Source of the DNA: Aquipseudomonas ullengensis
GTDB lineage: Bacteria; Pseudomonadota; Gammaproteobacteria; Pseudomonadales; Pseudomonadaceae
Reading direction: 5' to 3'
Length of the DNA: 64,000 nt
NCBI RefSeq assembly: GCF_014174475.1
Contig: NZ_JACJUD010000002.1
Location: 670,422 to 734,421 of the forward strand
In this document: one piece after another, positions 1 through 8,554 of the stretch
Layout of the letters: the number at the start of each line of letters is the position of its first letter
How positions within the stretch are numbered: the stretch's first letter is position 1
Program-made: the position numbers and the translations under genes
The notes under the pieces: generated by a model
Database searches by the model: none
Told to the model about the DNA's origin: nothing
Seen by the model: the letters and a program-made list of their open reading frames with translations, nothing else

Positions 1-618
1 ACCAAGCTGGCGCAGTGCGACAGCTGCATCATGAGCCCGGAGCGCTGCCACTACGATGCCGGCACCTGCCGTGAGCCGCAGTGGGGCGAGCAGTTCTGCA
101 TGACCGATCATGTGGTGTACCTGGCCAATTCCTCGGGGATCAAGGTCGGCATCACCCGCGCCAGCCAGATTCCCACCCGCTGGCTGGACCAGGGCGCCAG
201 CCAGGCGCTGCCGATCTTCCGCGTGGCCACCCGCCAACAGTCCGGCTTCGTCGAAGACCTGTTGCGTACCCAGGTGGCCGACAAGACCAACTGGCGCGCC
301 TTGCTCAAGGGCGATGCCGAGCCGGTCGACCTCGCCGGCGTGCGCGAACAGCTGATGAGCAGTTGCGCCGAAGGCATCGCTGCGCTGCAACAGCGCTTTG
401 GCCTGCAGGCGATCCAGCCGGTCAGCGATGTCGAGGTGCTGGAAATTCGTTACCCGGTCGAGGCCTACCCGACCAAGGTCGCCAGCCATGACCTGGAGAA
501 AACCCCCGTCGTGGAGGGCATCCTGCGCGGGATCAAGGGCCAGTACCTGATCCTCGACACGGGCGTGATCAACCTGCGCAAATACACGGCCTACCAGGTC
601 GCCGTACTCACCGAATAA
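1..618 (+). CDS. DUF2797 family protein, 5' end outside the window
   Basis: The reading frame is open from base 1, so the start codon lies upstream; the ATG at base 31 is internal. The visible part starts with a cysteine-rich segment (QCDSC at codons 5-9, then CHYD and GTCRE), as expected for the putative metal-binding N-terminal part of DUF2797 proteins. It continues into a GIY-YIG-like stretch (VYLANSSGIKVGITR). The C-terminal part is a small beta-rich region ending in LRKYTAYQVAVLTE. No function is established for the family as far as I know. It ends 14 bases before pepN on the same strand, so the two may be co-transcribed. I am sure of the family and unsure of the role. Confidence 0.85.
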   Translation, partial: TKLAQCDSCIMSPERCHYDAGTCREPQWGEQFCMTDHVVYLANSSGIKVGITRASQIPTRWLDQGASQALPIFRVATRQQSGFVEDLLRTQVADKTNWRALLKGDAEPVDLAGVREQLMSSCAEGIAALQQRFGLQAIQPVSDVEVLEIRYPVEAYPTKVASHDLEKTPVVEGILRGIKGQYLILDTGVINLRKYTAYQVAVLTE

Positions 619-632
619 GAGGCCACAAGCCG

Positions 633-3290
633 ATGCGTACCGAACAGCCGAAAATGATCTACCTCAAGGACTATCAGGCCCCCGACTACCTGATCGACGA
701 GACCCATCTGACCTTCGAGCTGTTCGAGGACCACACCCTGGTCCACGCGCAACTGGTGATGCGCCGCAACCCGACCCTGAGCGCCGACCTGCCGCCGCTG
801 GTGCTCGACGGCCAGCAACTGGAGCTGCTCAGCGTGGCCCTGGATGACCGCGAGTTGTCCGCCGCCGACTACCAGCTCGACGACAGCCACCTGACCCTGC
901 AGCCGACCGCCGCCAGCTTCGTCATCGACAGCAGCGTGCGCATCCACCCGGAAAGCAACACCGCGCTGGAAGGCCTGTACAAGTCCAGCGGCATGTTCTG
1001 CACCCAGTGCGAGGCCGAGGGCTTTCGCAAGATCACCTACTACCTCGACCGCCCGGACGTGATGAGCAAGTTCACCACGACCCTCAGCGCCGAGCAGCAC
1101 AGCTACCCGGTACTGCTGTCGAACGGCAACCCGATCGCCAGTGGTAGCGAAGAGGGCGGCCGTCATTGGGCGACCTGGGAAGACCCGTTCATGAAGCCGG
1201 CCTACCTGTTCGCCCTGGTCGCCGGCGACCTCTGGTGCGTGGAAGACCAGTTCACCACCATGAGCCAGCGCGCCGTAACCCTGCGCATCTACGTCGAGCC
1301 GGAGAACATCGACAAGGTGCAGCACGCCATGGACAGCCTGAAGAAATCGATGAAGTGGGACGAGGAGGTGTACGGTCGCGAATACGACCTGGACATCTTC
1401 ATGATCGTCGCGGTCAACGACTTCAACATGGGCGCCATGGAGAACAAGGGCCTCAACATCTTCAACTCCAGCTGCGTGCTGGCTAAGGCCGAGACCGCCA
1501 CCGATGCCGCCCACCAGCGCGTCGAGGCTGTTGTCGCCCACGAATATTTCCACAACTGGTCGGGTAACCGCGTGACCTGCCGCGACTGGTTCCAGCTGTC
1601 GCTCAAGGAAGGCTTCACCGTGTTCCGCGACAGCGAATTCAGTGCCGACATGAACTCGCGCACGGTCAAGCGCATCGAGGACGTTGCCTACCTGCGCACC
1701 CACCAGTTCGCCGAGGACGCCGGCCCGATGGCTCACCCGGTACGCCCGGATGCGTACATGGAGATCTCTAACTTCTACACCCTGACCATCTACGAAAAGG
1801 GTTCCGAAGTGCTGCGCATGATCCACACCCTGTTGGGTGCAGAGACCTTCCGCAAGGGTTCGGACCTGTATTTTGCGCGCCACGACGGCCAGGCCGTGAC
1901 CTGCGACGACTTCGTGCAGGCCATGGAAGACGCCAGTGGCGTCGACCTGACCCAGTTCAAACGCTGGTACACCCAGGCCGGCACGCCGCGCCTGGAAGCC
2001 AGTGCGAGCTACGACGCAGCGGCCAACAGCTACCGCCTGGAATTCCGCCAGAGCTGCCCGGCCACGCCAGGGCAGGCCGAGAAGTTGCCGTTCGTGATTC
2101 CGGTCGAGCTGGCCTTGCTCGACGCTCAGGGCCGTGAGCTGCCGCTGCAACTGGTTGGCGAGGAGGCGCCGGTAGGCCGTTCGCGCGTGCTGCAGGTGAC
2201 CCAGGCCGAGCAGGCCTTCACCTTCATCAACCTCGCCGAGAAGCCTTTGCCTTCGCTGCTGCGCGGTTTCTCCGCGCCGGTCAAGCTGAGCTTCCCCTAC
2301 GACCGCGACCAGCTGATGTTCCTCATGCAGCACGACAGCGACGGTTTCAACCGTTGGGAAGCTGGTCAGCAGCTTTCCGTACAGGTGCTGCAGGAACTGA
2401 TCGGCCAGTACCAGCGTGGCGAGGCCCTGGTGCTCGACCAGCGCCTGGTCGCTGCCCTGCGCAGCGTGCTGCAGGACGAGCAGCTGGATCAGGCCATGGT
2501 CGCCGAGATGCTCTCGCTGCCGGGCGAGGCCTACCTCACTGAAATCAGCGAGGTGGCCGATGTCGACGCCATCCACGCCGCGCGCGAGTTTGCCCGTGGC
2601 GAGCTGGCCACCGCGCTGTTCGACCTGCTGTGGCAGCGTTACCAGGCCAACCGCGAACTGTCGCGCAGCACTGCCTATATCGCCGAGTTCACGCACTTCG
2701 CCCGCCGTAGCCTGCAGAACATTGCGCTGTCATACCTGGTGCTCAGTGGTCGCCCGGAAGTGCTAGCGGCTTGTCTGGAGCAGTACGAAGCGTGCGACAA
2801 CATGACCGAGCGCCTGACCGCCCTGGCGGTGCTGGTCAATTCACCGTTCGAGAGTGAGCGCGCTACGACGCTCGCGGCCTTTGCCGAGCACTTCAAGGAC
2901 AACCCGCTGGTGATGGATCAGTGGTTCAGCGTGCAGGCCGGCAGCACCTTGCCGGGCGGCCTGGCGCGGGTCCAGGCGCTGATGCAGCACCCGGCGTTCA
3001 CCTTGAAGAACCCAAACAAGGTGCGCGCCCTGATTGGCGCGTTTGCCGGGCAGAACCTGGTCAACTTCCATGCCGCGGACGGCAGCGGCTACCGCTTCCT
3101 GGCCGATCAGGTGATCAGCCTGAACGCTTCGAACCCGCAGATCGCTTCGCGCCAGTTGAGCCCGCTGACCCGCTGGCGCAAGTACGACGACAAACGCCAG
3201 GCGCTGATGAAGGGTGAGTTGGAGCGCATCCTCGCTTCCGGCGAGCTGTCCAGCGACGTCTATGAGGTGGTCAGCAAGAGCCTCGCTTGA
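633..3290 (+). CDS. pepN: Aminopeptidase N (M1 family)
   Basis: An 885-residue cytoplasmic zinc aminopeptidase that removes N-terminal residues from peptides during protein turnover. The exopeptidase motif GAMEN is at residues 267-271. The zinc motif HEYFH is at 303-307, followed by the third ligand Glu in LKEGFTV near 326. The length matches gammaproteobacterial PepN. The long alpha-helical C-terminal half carries the superhelical domain of this subfamily. The ATG at 633 gives the usual Pseudomonas N-terminus (MRTEQPK). The gene is intact. It follows the DUF2797 gene closely and is followed by a long non-coding gap, so it probably ends a short operon. Confidence 0.97.
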   Translation: MRTEQPKMIYLKDYQAPDYLIDETHLTFELFEDHTLVHAQLVMRRNPTLSADLPPLVLDGQQLELLSVALDDRELSAADYQLDDSHLTLQPTAASFVIDSSVRIHPESNTALEGLYKSSGMFCTQCEAEGFRKITYYLDRPDVMSKFTTTLSAEQHSYPVLLSNGNPIASGSEEGGRHWATWEDPFMKPAYLFALVAGDLWCVEDQFTTMSQRAVTLRIYVEPENIDKVQHAMDSLKKSMKWDEEVYGREYDLDIFMIVAVNDFNMGAMENKGLNIFNSSCVLAKAETATDAAHQRVEAVVAHEYFHNWSGNRVTCRDWFQLSLKEGFTVFRDSEFSADMNSRTVKRIEDVAYLRTHQFAEDAGPMAHPVRPDAYMEISNFYTLTIYEKGSEVLRMIHTLLGAETFRKGSDLYFARHDGQAVTCDDFVQAMEDASGVDLTQFKRWYTQAGTPRLEASASYDAAANSYRLEFRQSCPATPGQAEKLPFVIPVELALLDAQGRELPLQLVGEEAPVGRSRVLQVTQAEQAFTFINLAEKPLPSLLRGFSAPVKLSFPYDRDQLMFLMQHDSDGFNRWEAGQQLSVQVLQELIGQYQRGEALVLDQRLVAALRSVLQDEQLDQAMVAEMLSLPGEAYLTEISEVADVDAIHAAREFARGELATALFDLLWQRYQANRELSRSTAYIAEFTHFARRSLQNIALSYLVLSGRPEVLAACLEQYEACDNMTERLTALAVLVNSPFESERATTLAAFAEHFKDNPLVMDQWFSVQAGSTLPGGLARVQALMQHPAFTLKNPNKVRALIGAFAGQNLVNFHAADGSGYRFLADQVISLNASNPQIASRQLSPLTRWRKYDDKRQALMKGELERILASGELSSDVYEVVSKSLA

Positions 3291-3295
3291 GAAGC

Positions 3296-3453
3296 CTCCT
3301 ATGATCTGCTGCGCGTCGGCGATACTGCGTTAAAAAACAGCCTCAGCCGCTCATTTACACCTCGTAAACTGCGCGTCTTCGGCTGCTTTGACCAGCCGAA
3401 GGCTGTTACTGGCGTAGCGCCTTGTCTCGCTCTAGCTCGCGAGATCCTAAGCG
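3296..3453. repeat. MITE-like dispersed repeat, copy 1
   Basis: About 150 bp immediately after the pepN stop closely resembles bases 40867-41006. Shared blocks include GTCGGCGATACTGCGTTAAA, CTCATTTACA and CTCGTAAACTGCGCGTC, in the same order. The ends are imperfect inverted repeats (CCTATGATCT left, AGATCCTAAG right) and it contains no ORF of its own. Both copies sit directly downstream of a stop codon. The rest of the gap 3291-3861 holds a hairpin, an operator-like site and no gene. Confidence 0.7.
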
Positions 3454-3476
3454 GATTCCGCAGCGTTACCGTAACC

Positions 3477-3508
3477 CGGACGGGTAGCTCAAAAGTGTTA
3501 CCCGTCCG
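3477..3508. other. Perfect 10-bp hairpin in the pepN-DUF1302 gap
   Basis: CGGACGGGTA (3477-3486) is perfectly complementary to TACCCGTCCG (3499-3508), with a 12-base loop. A pyrimidine-rich stretch follows but no clean T run, so it is a weak terminator candidate for pepN or a structural element. Confidence 0.4.
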
Positions 3509-3649
3509 CTGCTTCTGTTTCCTTTCTACCGGGTCAGCTTCATCCGCATCGCCCCTCTCTGCATCAGCCTTTTCCGGCCTGACTTCTGATTTTTCCGCGG
3601 CATTTTTTCTCAAGGCTAAATCGCGCCATCGCACCGACAAATAGAGACA

Positions 3650-3665
3650 GCAAGCGCTTGCTTGG
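3650..3665. promoter_or_regulatory. AtuR-like operator upstream of the DUF1302 operon
   Basis: Bases 3651-3665 read CAAGCGCTTGCTTGG, identical over 15 bases to the sites at 40128-40143 and (inverted) 40084-40099 between atuA and atuR; only the first base of the 16-mer differs. The core is CAAGC-N4-GCTTG, a typical TetR-family inverted repeat. It lies about 197 bases upstream of the DUF1302 start codon in an otherwise gene-free region. Binding by AtuR is inferred from sequence identity, not shown. Confidence 0.6.
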
Positions 3666-3861
3666 TTTTCTTCTGTTCATTTTCTGTCCAGTGGTGGCGG
3701 GTGTGCCTCGCTGAAAATTCGTGGCGAGACGAATTCGCGCTCAACGTTCGCTGTTGGTATCGATCTTGAATAGCAGCTTGTCGATCCAGGCGGATGCGCT
3801 GTCCTAGCTGCGCTTCAAGGATGGCCTCCCATAACAAGAACAATGATCCGTGGAGCTGTCG

Positions 3862-5805
3862 ATGCACAAACCTTTGCGCAAGTCCCTTTTCCTCGCCCCG
3901 GCGAAAGCTGGCTTCACTCTGCTCGGCCTGCTGCCGCTGATGTTTGCCGCTTCGGCGCAGGCGGTGGAGTTCAGCTTCGCCGACAATGAAATCGCCGGCT
4001 CTCTGGACACCACGCTGTCCTACGGCCAGTTGTATCGGGTGCAGGGACGGGACAAGACCAACGACGACACCAACGGCAACGACGGCAACCGCAACTTCGA
4101 TACCGGGCTGGTTTCCGAGGTGTTCAAGGTCACGTCCGACCTGGAAGCGACCTACCAGAACTACGGTATGTTCGTGCGTGGCACGGCGTTCTATGACACG
4201 CAGATCATGGACAAGCGCAACGACAACGACGACTACCGTCCGAGCCAGAGCTACCCGAACAACGACCAGTTCACCGAGGCGACCCGGCACAAGGCCGGTC
4301 GCGATGCGCAGATCCTCGACGCCTATGTCTATGGCAACTGGGATGTGGGTGATATGCCGCTGACGGTGAAAGTCGGCAACCAGGTATTCAACTGGGGCGA
4401 GGGCATCTTCTACCGCGGCGGGATCAACACCACCAATCCGGTGGACGCGGCCAAGTTCCGCCTGCCCGGTTCCGAGTTGAAGGAAGTGCTGGTGCCGGTG
4501 GAGGCATTCAACTTCAACATGGGCCTGACCGACAGCCTGTCGATGGAAGCCTATTACCAGTGGAACTGGAAAGAGACGGCGATCGACCCGGCCGGCACTT
4601 TCTTCTCTGAGACGGACCTGTTCGCCGAGGGCGGCAATACGGCCTACACCGCTTATGACAATCCGTTGCTGGGCACGGTCATGTCCGGTTACCAGACTGC
4701 CTTGACCGCCGGCCAGGTGGGCAATGGCCCGTTCGGGCCGAATTCCTACCTGGACCCGAACTACAACGTGTTCAAAGTGGCGAATATCGGCAGCGACATC
4801 AATGCCAAGAACGATGGCCAGTACGGCCTGGCCTTCCGTTATATCGCCGAAGAGCTGAACGCCACCGAGTTCGGTATGTACTTCATCAACTACCACGCCA
4901 AGGAGCCGCAGATCGCGGTGGACCTGGGCCACTATCAGGGTGTCGACATGACCGACCTGGCGGCATCGCTGGGCGGTGGGGCAATCGGCGGGGCGCTGGC
5001 ACCGGCGGTCGCGACCCTCGACGCGGCCAGCAACGCTGTCGGTCGCCGCGAGTACGTGGAAGATATCCGCGTCTACGGCTTCAGCTTCAACACCACCCTG
5101 GGCAATGCCTCGGTATTCGGTGAGGTGAGCTACCGCCCCAATTTGCCGGTGGGTATCAGTGCCACCAACGACCTGCTCGGTGACTTGCTCGGCCAGGGCT
5201 TCTTCGGCCAGACCAACATCTACGACGGCAGCGTATCGGCCGACCAGGCTTGTGCCGATATTTCCGGCAAGCTCCTGTGCCGTGGTCCGACCTTCCACAA
5301 CTACGAGCGCATCGAGGCGTACAACACCTCGCTCGGCACCATCTACAACTTCGGCCCTTCGTTTGGCTTTGACTCGCTGTTCGGCGTGGCCGAACTGGCG
5401 TCCGAGCATGCCCGCGCCAGCAGCCTGAGCTACACCGCCTACGACGGTTCCAAGCGCGGCTTCTCCGGGCGGCAGAATGGCTCCTATGTGTCGGGCTACA
5501 GCAGCGACGACCAGATCAGCCGCGATGCCTACGGCTACACCCTGGTGCTGTCCGGTACCTGGAACGACGTGTACGCCGGGGTCAACCTGTCGCCGTTTGG
5601 CGTGTTCAAGCATGACTTCCAGGGCAACTCGCACCAGACCGGCAACTTCATCGAAGGGCGCATGGCCTACACCACCGGTATCCGTGCCAATTACCTCAAC
5701 AGCCTGGAAGCCGAGCTGCAGTACACCGAGTTCTACGGTGCCGGGCAGAACAACTCCGGGCGCGATCGCGACAACGTCGGGATCAACGTCAAGTACTCCT
5801 TCTGA
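3862..5805 (+). CDS. DUF1302 family outer-membrane beta-barrel protein
   Basis: A 647-residue exported protein. A signal peptide covers about residues 1-35 (FTLLGLLPLMFAASAQA, then VEFSF). The mature part is rich in alternating aromatic/polar strands, and the last residues are VKYSF, the terminal aromatic typical of outer-membrane barrels. ATG 3862 is chosen because GGAG lies six bases upstream; an in-frame GTG at 3850 is the alternative. It heads an operon with a DUF1329 protein, a Ycf48-like propeller and an RND transporter, a set seen repeatedly in proteobacteria that metabolise lipophilic compounds. I infer it is the outer-membrane part of a trans-envelope transport route. An AtuR-like operator lies upstream. 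Substrate unknown. Confidence 0.88.
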   Translation: MHKPLRKSLFLAPAKAGFTLLGLLPLMFAASAQAVEFSFADNEIAGSLDTTLSYGQLYRVQGRDKTNDDTNGNDGNRNFDTGLVSEVFKVTSDLEATYQNYGMFVRGTAFYDTQIMDKRNDNDDYRPSQSYPNNDQFTEATRHKAGRDAQILDAYVYGNWDVGDMPLTVKVGNQVFNWGEGIFYRGGINTTNPVDAAKFRLPGSELKEVLVPVEAFNFNMGLTDSLSMEAYYQWNWKETAIDPAGTFFSETDLFAEGGNTAYTAYDNPLLGTVMSGYQTALTAGQVGNGPFGPNSYLDPNYNVFKVANIGSDINAKNDGQYGLAFRYIAEELNATEFGMYFINYHAKEPQIAVDLGHYQGVDMTDLAASLGGGAIGGALAPAVATLDAASNAVGRREYVEDIRVYGFSFNTTLGNASVFGEVSYRPNLPVGISATNDLLGDLLGQGFFGQTNIYDGSVSADQACADISGKLLCRGPTFHNYERIEAYNTSLGTIYNFGPSFGFDSLFGVAELASEHARASSLSYTAYDGSKRGFSGRQNGSYVSGYSSDDQISRDAYGYTLVLSGTWNDVYAGVNLSPFGVFKHDFQGNSHQTGNFIEGRMAYTTGIRANYLNSLEAELQYTEFYGAGQNNSGRDRDNVGINVKYSF

Positions 5806-5867
5806 TCCATGCGCTTTCGAGCGGGGCTGCGCGCAGCCCCGACACTGACTCAACACGGAGAATCACC

Positions 5868-7238
5868 ATGCTGAACAAGCTCTCGCTGATCGGCGCTGCC
5901 GTTGCCCTGGCGTTCTGCGCCGGCAATGCGCTGGCGGCGGTTTCGCCACAGGATGCCGCCAAGCTCGGCACCAGCCTGACTCCCTTCGGTGCTGAAAAGG
6001 CCGGTAATGCCGATGGTTCGATCCCGGCCTGGACCGGTGGTATTACTCAGGCTCCTGCCGGGTACAAGGGCAGTGGTTCGCACCACGTCGATCCCTTCCC
6101 GGACGACAAGCCGCTGTTCACCATCACCAAGGCCAACCTCGATCAGTACAAGGACAAGTTGACCGCGGGGCAGATCGCGCTGTTCAACTCCTATCCTGAG
6201 ACCTTCAACATGCCGATCTACCCGAGCCGCCGTTCTGGCTCGGCGCCGCAGTGGGTCTATGACAACAGCATCAAGAACGCCACCACCGCCAAGCTGGTCG
6301 AGGGTGGTAACGGTTTCTCCGATGCCTACGGCGGTATCCCGTTCCCGATTCCGCAGGATGGGGTCGAGGCGCTGTGGAACCATATCGTGCGTTATCGCGG
6401 TACCTACATCACTCGCCGTTCGGTGGAGGCCGCGGTGCAGCGCAACGGCGTCTATTCGCCGGTGGTGTCTGAGGTCGAGGCGCTGTTCCGCTACTACGAT
6501 CCGAAAGGCAGCTACGCCGATCTGGGCAACATCCTCTTCTACTACCTGAACTTCACCAAGAGCCCGGCCCGTCTGGCCGGTGGTGCGGCGCTGGTGCATG
6601 AGACCCTGGATCAGGTCAAGGAGCCGCGCCAGGCCTGGGCTTACGCCGCCGGCCAGCGCCGCGTGCGCCGTGCGCCGAACCTGGCGTACGACACGCCGAT
6701 CTCCGCTTCCGAAGGTTTGCGCACTGCCGACGACACCGACATGTTCAACGGCTCTCCGGATCGCTACACCTGGAAGCTGCTGGGCAAGAAAGAGTTGTAT
6801 ATCCCCTACAACAACTACCGCATCGCCGCCGACGGGGTGAAGTACAAGGACCTGCTGCAGGTGGGGCATGTCAACCCGGCGCTGACCCGCAACGAGTTGC
6901 ACCGCGTGTGGGTGGTGGAGGGCACGCTCAAGCCGGGCTCCCGCCATGTGTACGGCAAGCGCACGCTGTTCCTCGATGAGGACAGCTGGCAGGCCGCCGT
7001 GGTCGATCAATACGACACCCGTGGCGAGCTGTGGCGCGTCTCAATCGCCTACCTGAAAAACTACTACGACCTGCCTACCACCTGGTCGGCCATGGAGGCC
7101 TTCCACGACCTGCAGAGCCGTCGCTACTACGTGCAGAACCTCGATAGCGAGGAGCCAGGTACCGCCGACTTCGCCAAGGCAGTGCCCGCAGACAGCGAGT
7201 TCACGCCTTCAGCCCTGCGTCGCCGCGGCACGCGCTAG
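5868..7238 (+). CDS. DUF1329 family periplasmic protein
   Basis: A 456-residue protein with a signal peptide (residues 1-23, cleavage after GNALA) followed by VSPQDAAKLG and PAWTGGI, the hallmark N-terminal region of DUF1329. The family is placed, to my knowledge, in the LolA/LolB-like fold group whose members carry hydrophobic ligands across the periplasm. GGAG ten bases before ATG supports the start. It follows the DUF1302 gene by 62 bases and ends at a clear hairpin terminator. I infer it shuttles a lipophilic substrate between the RND pump and the DUF1302 barrel; this is not proven for any member I can name. Confidence 0.88.
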   Translation: MLNKLSLIGAAVALAFCAGNALAAVSPQDAAKLGTSLTPFGAEKAGNADGSIPAWTGGITQAPAGYKGSGSHHVDPFPDDKPLFTITKANLDQYKDKLTAGQIALFNSYPETFNMPIYPSRRSGSAPQWVYDNSIKNATTAKLVEGGNGFSDAYGGIPFPIPQDGVEALWNHIVRYRGTYITRRSVEAAVQRNGVYSPVVSEVEALFRYYDPKGSYADLGNILFYYLNFTKSPARLAGGAALVHETLDQVKEPRQAWAYAAGQRRVRRAPNLAYDTPISASEGLRTADDTDMFNGSPDRYTWKLLGKKELYIPYNNYRIAADGVKYKDLLQVGHVNPALTRNELHRVWVVEGTLKPGSRHVYGKRTLFLDEDSWQAAVVDQYDTRGELWRVSIAYLKNYYDLPTTWSAMEAFHDLQSRRYYVQNLDSEEPGTADFAKAVPADSEFTPSALRRRGTR

Positions 7239-7288
7239 GCCTGTTGGTTTCCATCGGGGAGCGGGCCAATAGATGGGGCGCCCCTGAC

Positions 7289-7323
7289 AAAGGCCGCTAC
7301 AGTAGTAGCGGCCTTTGTTTTTC
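7289..7323 (+). terminator. Rho-independent terminator after DUF1329
   Basis: The arm AAAGGCCGCTAC (7289-7300) pairs perfectly with GTAGCGGCCTTT (7305-7316) over a 4-base loop, followed by GTTTTTT. It separates the DUF1302-DUF1329 pair from the propeller-RND pair, so it may attenuate read-through or split the set into two units. Confidence 0.85.
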
Positions 7324-7455
7324 CAGGCTGTACGGCGGGCTTCGACGCTTACAAAACATAACGTCACGCCGATTGTCAGATTTTTCCAAAGCCGTATAGC
7401 ATGGCTCGCCTGCCATAAGGCATGTACCCACCTATAAGAATAAAGGGGGAATTTT

Positions 7456-8535
7456 ATGCGTGAGCCCGTCATGCGGCGCACCCGCTTCGGTCGTCTGAAC
7501 TCCGTCCAGGCCCCGGCCCGTCATCTCTCGCCGCTGGCGAAAGCATTGTCCTTGCTGGGTATCTGCTCGGCACTGATCCTTGCTGCACCTGTTCAGGCTG
7601 CTGCTGCCGATGCAGCAACCGTCTATTCCATCGAATCGCCCAAAGCCGTCAGCGGCTTGCTGCTGGACATTGCCCATGCCGGCAAGCGTCTGGTTGCCGT
7701 GGGTGATCGTGGCCACATCCTGTTCTCCGACGATGCCGGCAAGAACTGGGTGCAGGCCCGGGTACCGAGCCGTCAGTTGCTCACTGCCCTGTACTTCGTC
7801 GATGACAAGCACGGCTGGGCCGTTGGTCACGATGCGCAGATCCTCGCCACCGACGACGGCGGCGCCAACTGGACGCTGCAGTACGAAGACCTCAGCCGTG
7901 AAGCGCCGCTGCTCGACGTCTGGTTCCGCGACGCCAACCTGGGCTACGCCGTAGGTGCCTACGGTGCGCTGCTGGAAACCACCGACGGTGGCAAGAGCTG
8001 GAACGATGTCAGTGATCGCCTGGACAACGAAGATGGCTTCCACCTGAACGGCATCACTGCTGTGAAGGATGCCGGTCTGTTCGTCGTCGGTGAGCAGGGC
8101 AGCATGTACCGTTCCGCCGACTGGGGTCAGACCTGGGAGCGCGTGCAGGGCCCTTACGAGGGGTCGCTGTTCGGTGCTGTCGGTACCGTCAATGCCAATA
8201 CCCTGCTGGTCTATGGCCTGCGCGGCAACCTGTTCCGCTCCACCGATTTCGGCAAGACCTGGCAGCAGATCAAGCTGGTGGCCGATAACGGCCCGCTGGA
8301 ATTCGGCCTGGCCAATGCCAGCCTGCTCAAGGATGGCAACCTGGTCATCGTGGGTCATGGCGGCAGCGTGCTGAGCAGCTCGGACGCCGGGCGCACCTTC
8401 AGCGTGATCAACCGTGCAGACCGTGCCTCGCTTGCGGGTGTAACGGACGACGCGGGCGGCAACCTGATCCTGGTTGGACAGGCTGGCGTGCAAATCGCTT
8501 CACCGACTGGCGCCGAACCGGGCCAACAACAATAA
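7456..8535 (+). CDS. Ycf48-like / BNR-repeat beta-propeller protein
   Basis: A 359-residue exported protein with a signal-like N-terminus (hydrophobic stretch ALSLLGICSALILAAPVQAAA after a basic segment). Six or more Asp-box type repeats follow, each with the S/T-x-D-x-G-x-x-W core: SDDAGKNW, TDDGGANW, TTDGGKSW, SADWGQTW, STDFGKTW and SSDAGRTF. This is the fold of the photosystem II assembly factor Ycf48/HCF136 family, here in a non-photosynthetic bacterium. A strong AAAGGGGGA ribosome site precedes ATG 7456. It sits 19 bases before the RND transporter gene and is probably its periplasmic accessory. The role is inferred from this recurrent pairing. Confidence 0.85.
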   Translation: MREPVMRRTRFGRLNSVQAPARHLSPLAKALSLLGICSALILAAPVQAAAADAATVYSIESPKAVSGLLLDIAHAGKRLVAVGDRGHILFSDDAGKNWVQARVPSRQLLTALYFVDDKHGWAVGHDAQILATDDGGANWTLQYEDLSREAPLLDVWFRDANLGYAVGAYGALLETTDGGKSWNDVSDRLDNEDGFHLNGITAVKDAGLFVVGEQGSMYRSADWGQTWERVQGPYEGSLFGAVGTVNANTLLVYGLRGNLFRSTDFGKTWQQIKLVADNGPLEFGLANASLLKDGNLVIVGHGGSVLSSSDAGRTFSVINRADRASLAGVTDDAGGNLILVGQAGVQIASPTGAEPGQQQ

Positions 8536-8554
8536 GCCGGGGCTACAAAAGGTA

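Noticed and set aside
591..2696. 701-codon open frame on the minus strand opposite pepN
   Set aside because: Antisense to a gene with full M1 catalytic motifs. Its composition (His/Val/Leu/Gln-rich, no domain) is that of a high-GC shadow frame.
3477..3508. Calling the 10-bp hairpin a definite pepN terminator
   Set aside because: It lies about 190 bases after the stop, beyond the MITE-like repeat, and lacks a T run.
3651..3665. Reading the site as a PsrA box instead of an AtuR box
   Set aside because: The half-sites are CAAGC/GCTTG, identical to the atu sites and one base per half different from the PsrA-like CAAAC/GTTTG at 13422; the atu match is the closer one, though cross-binding stays possible.
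3616..5856. 746-codon open frame opposite the DUF1302 gene
   Set aside because: Shadow frame; the plus-strand protein has a signal peptide, ribosome site and barrel end, while this one has no recognisable motif.
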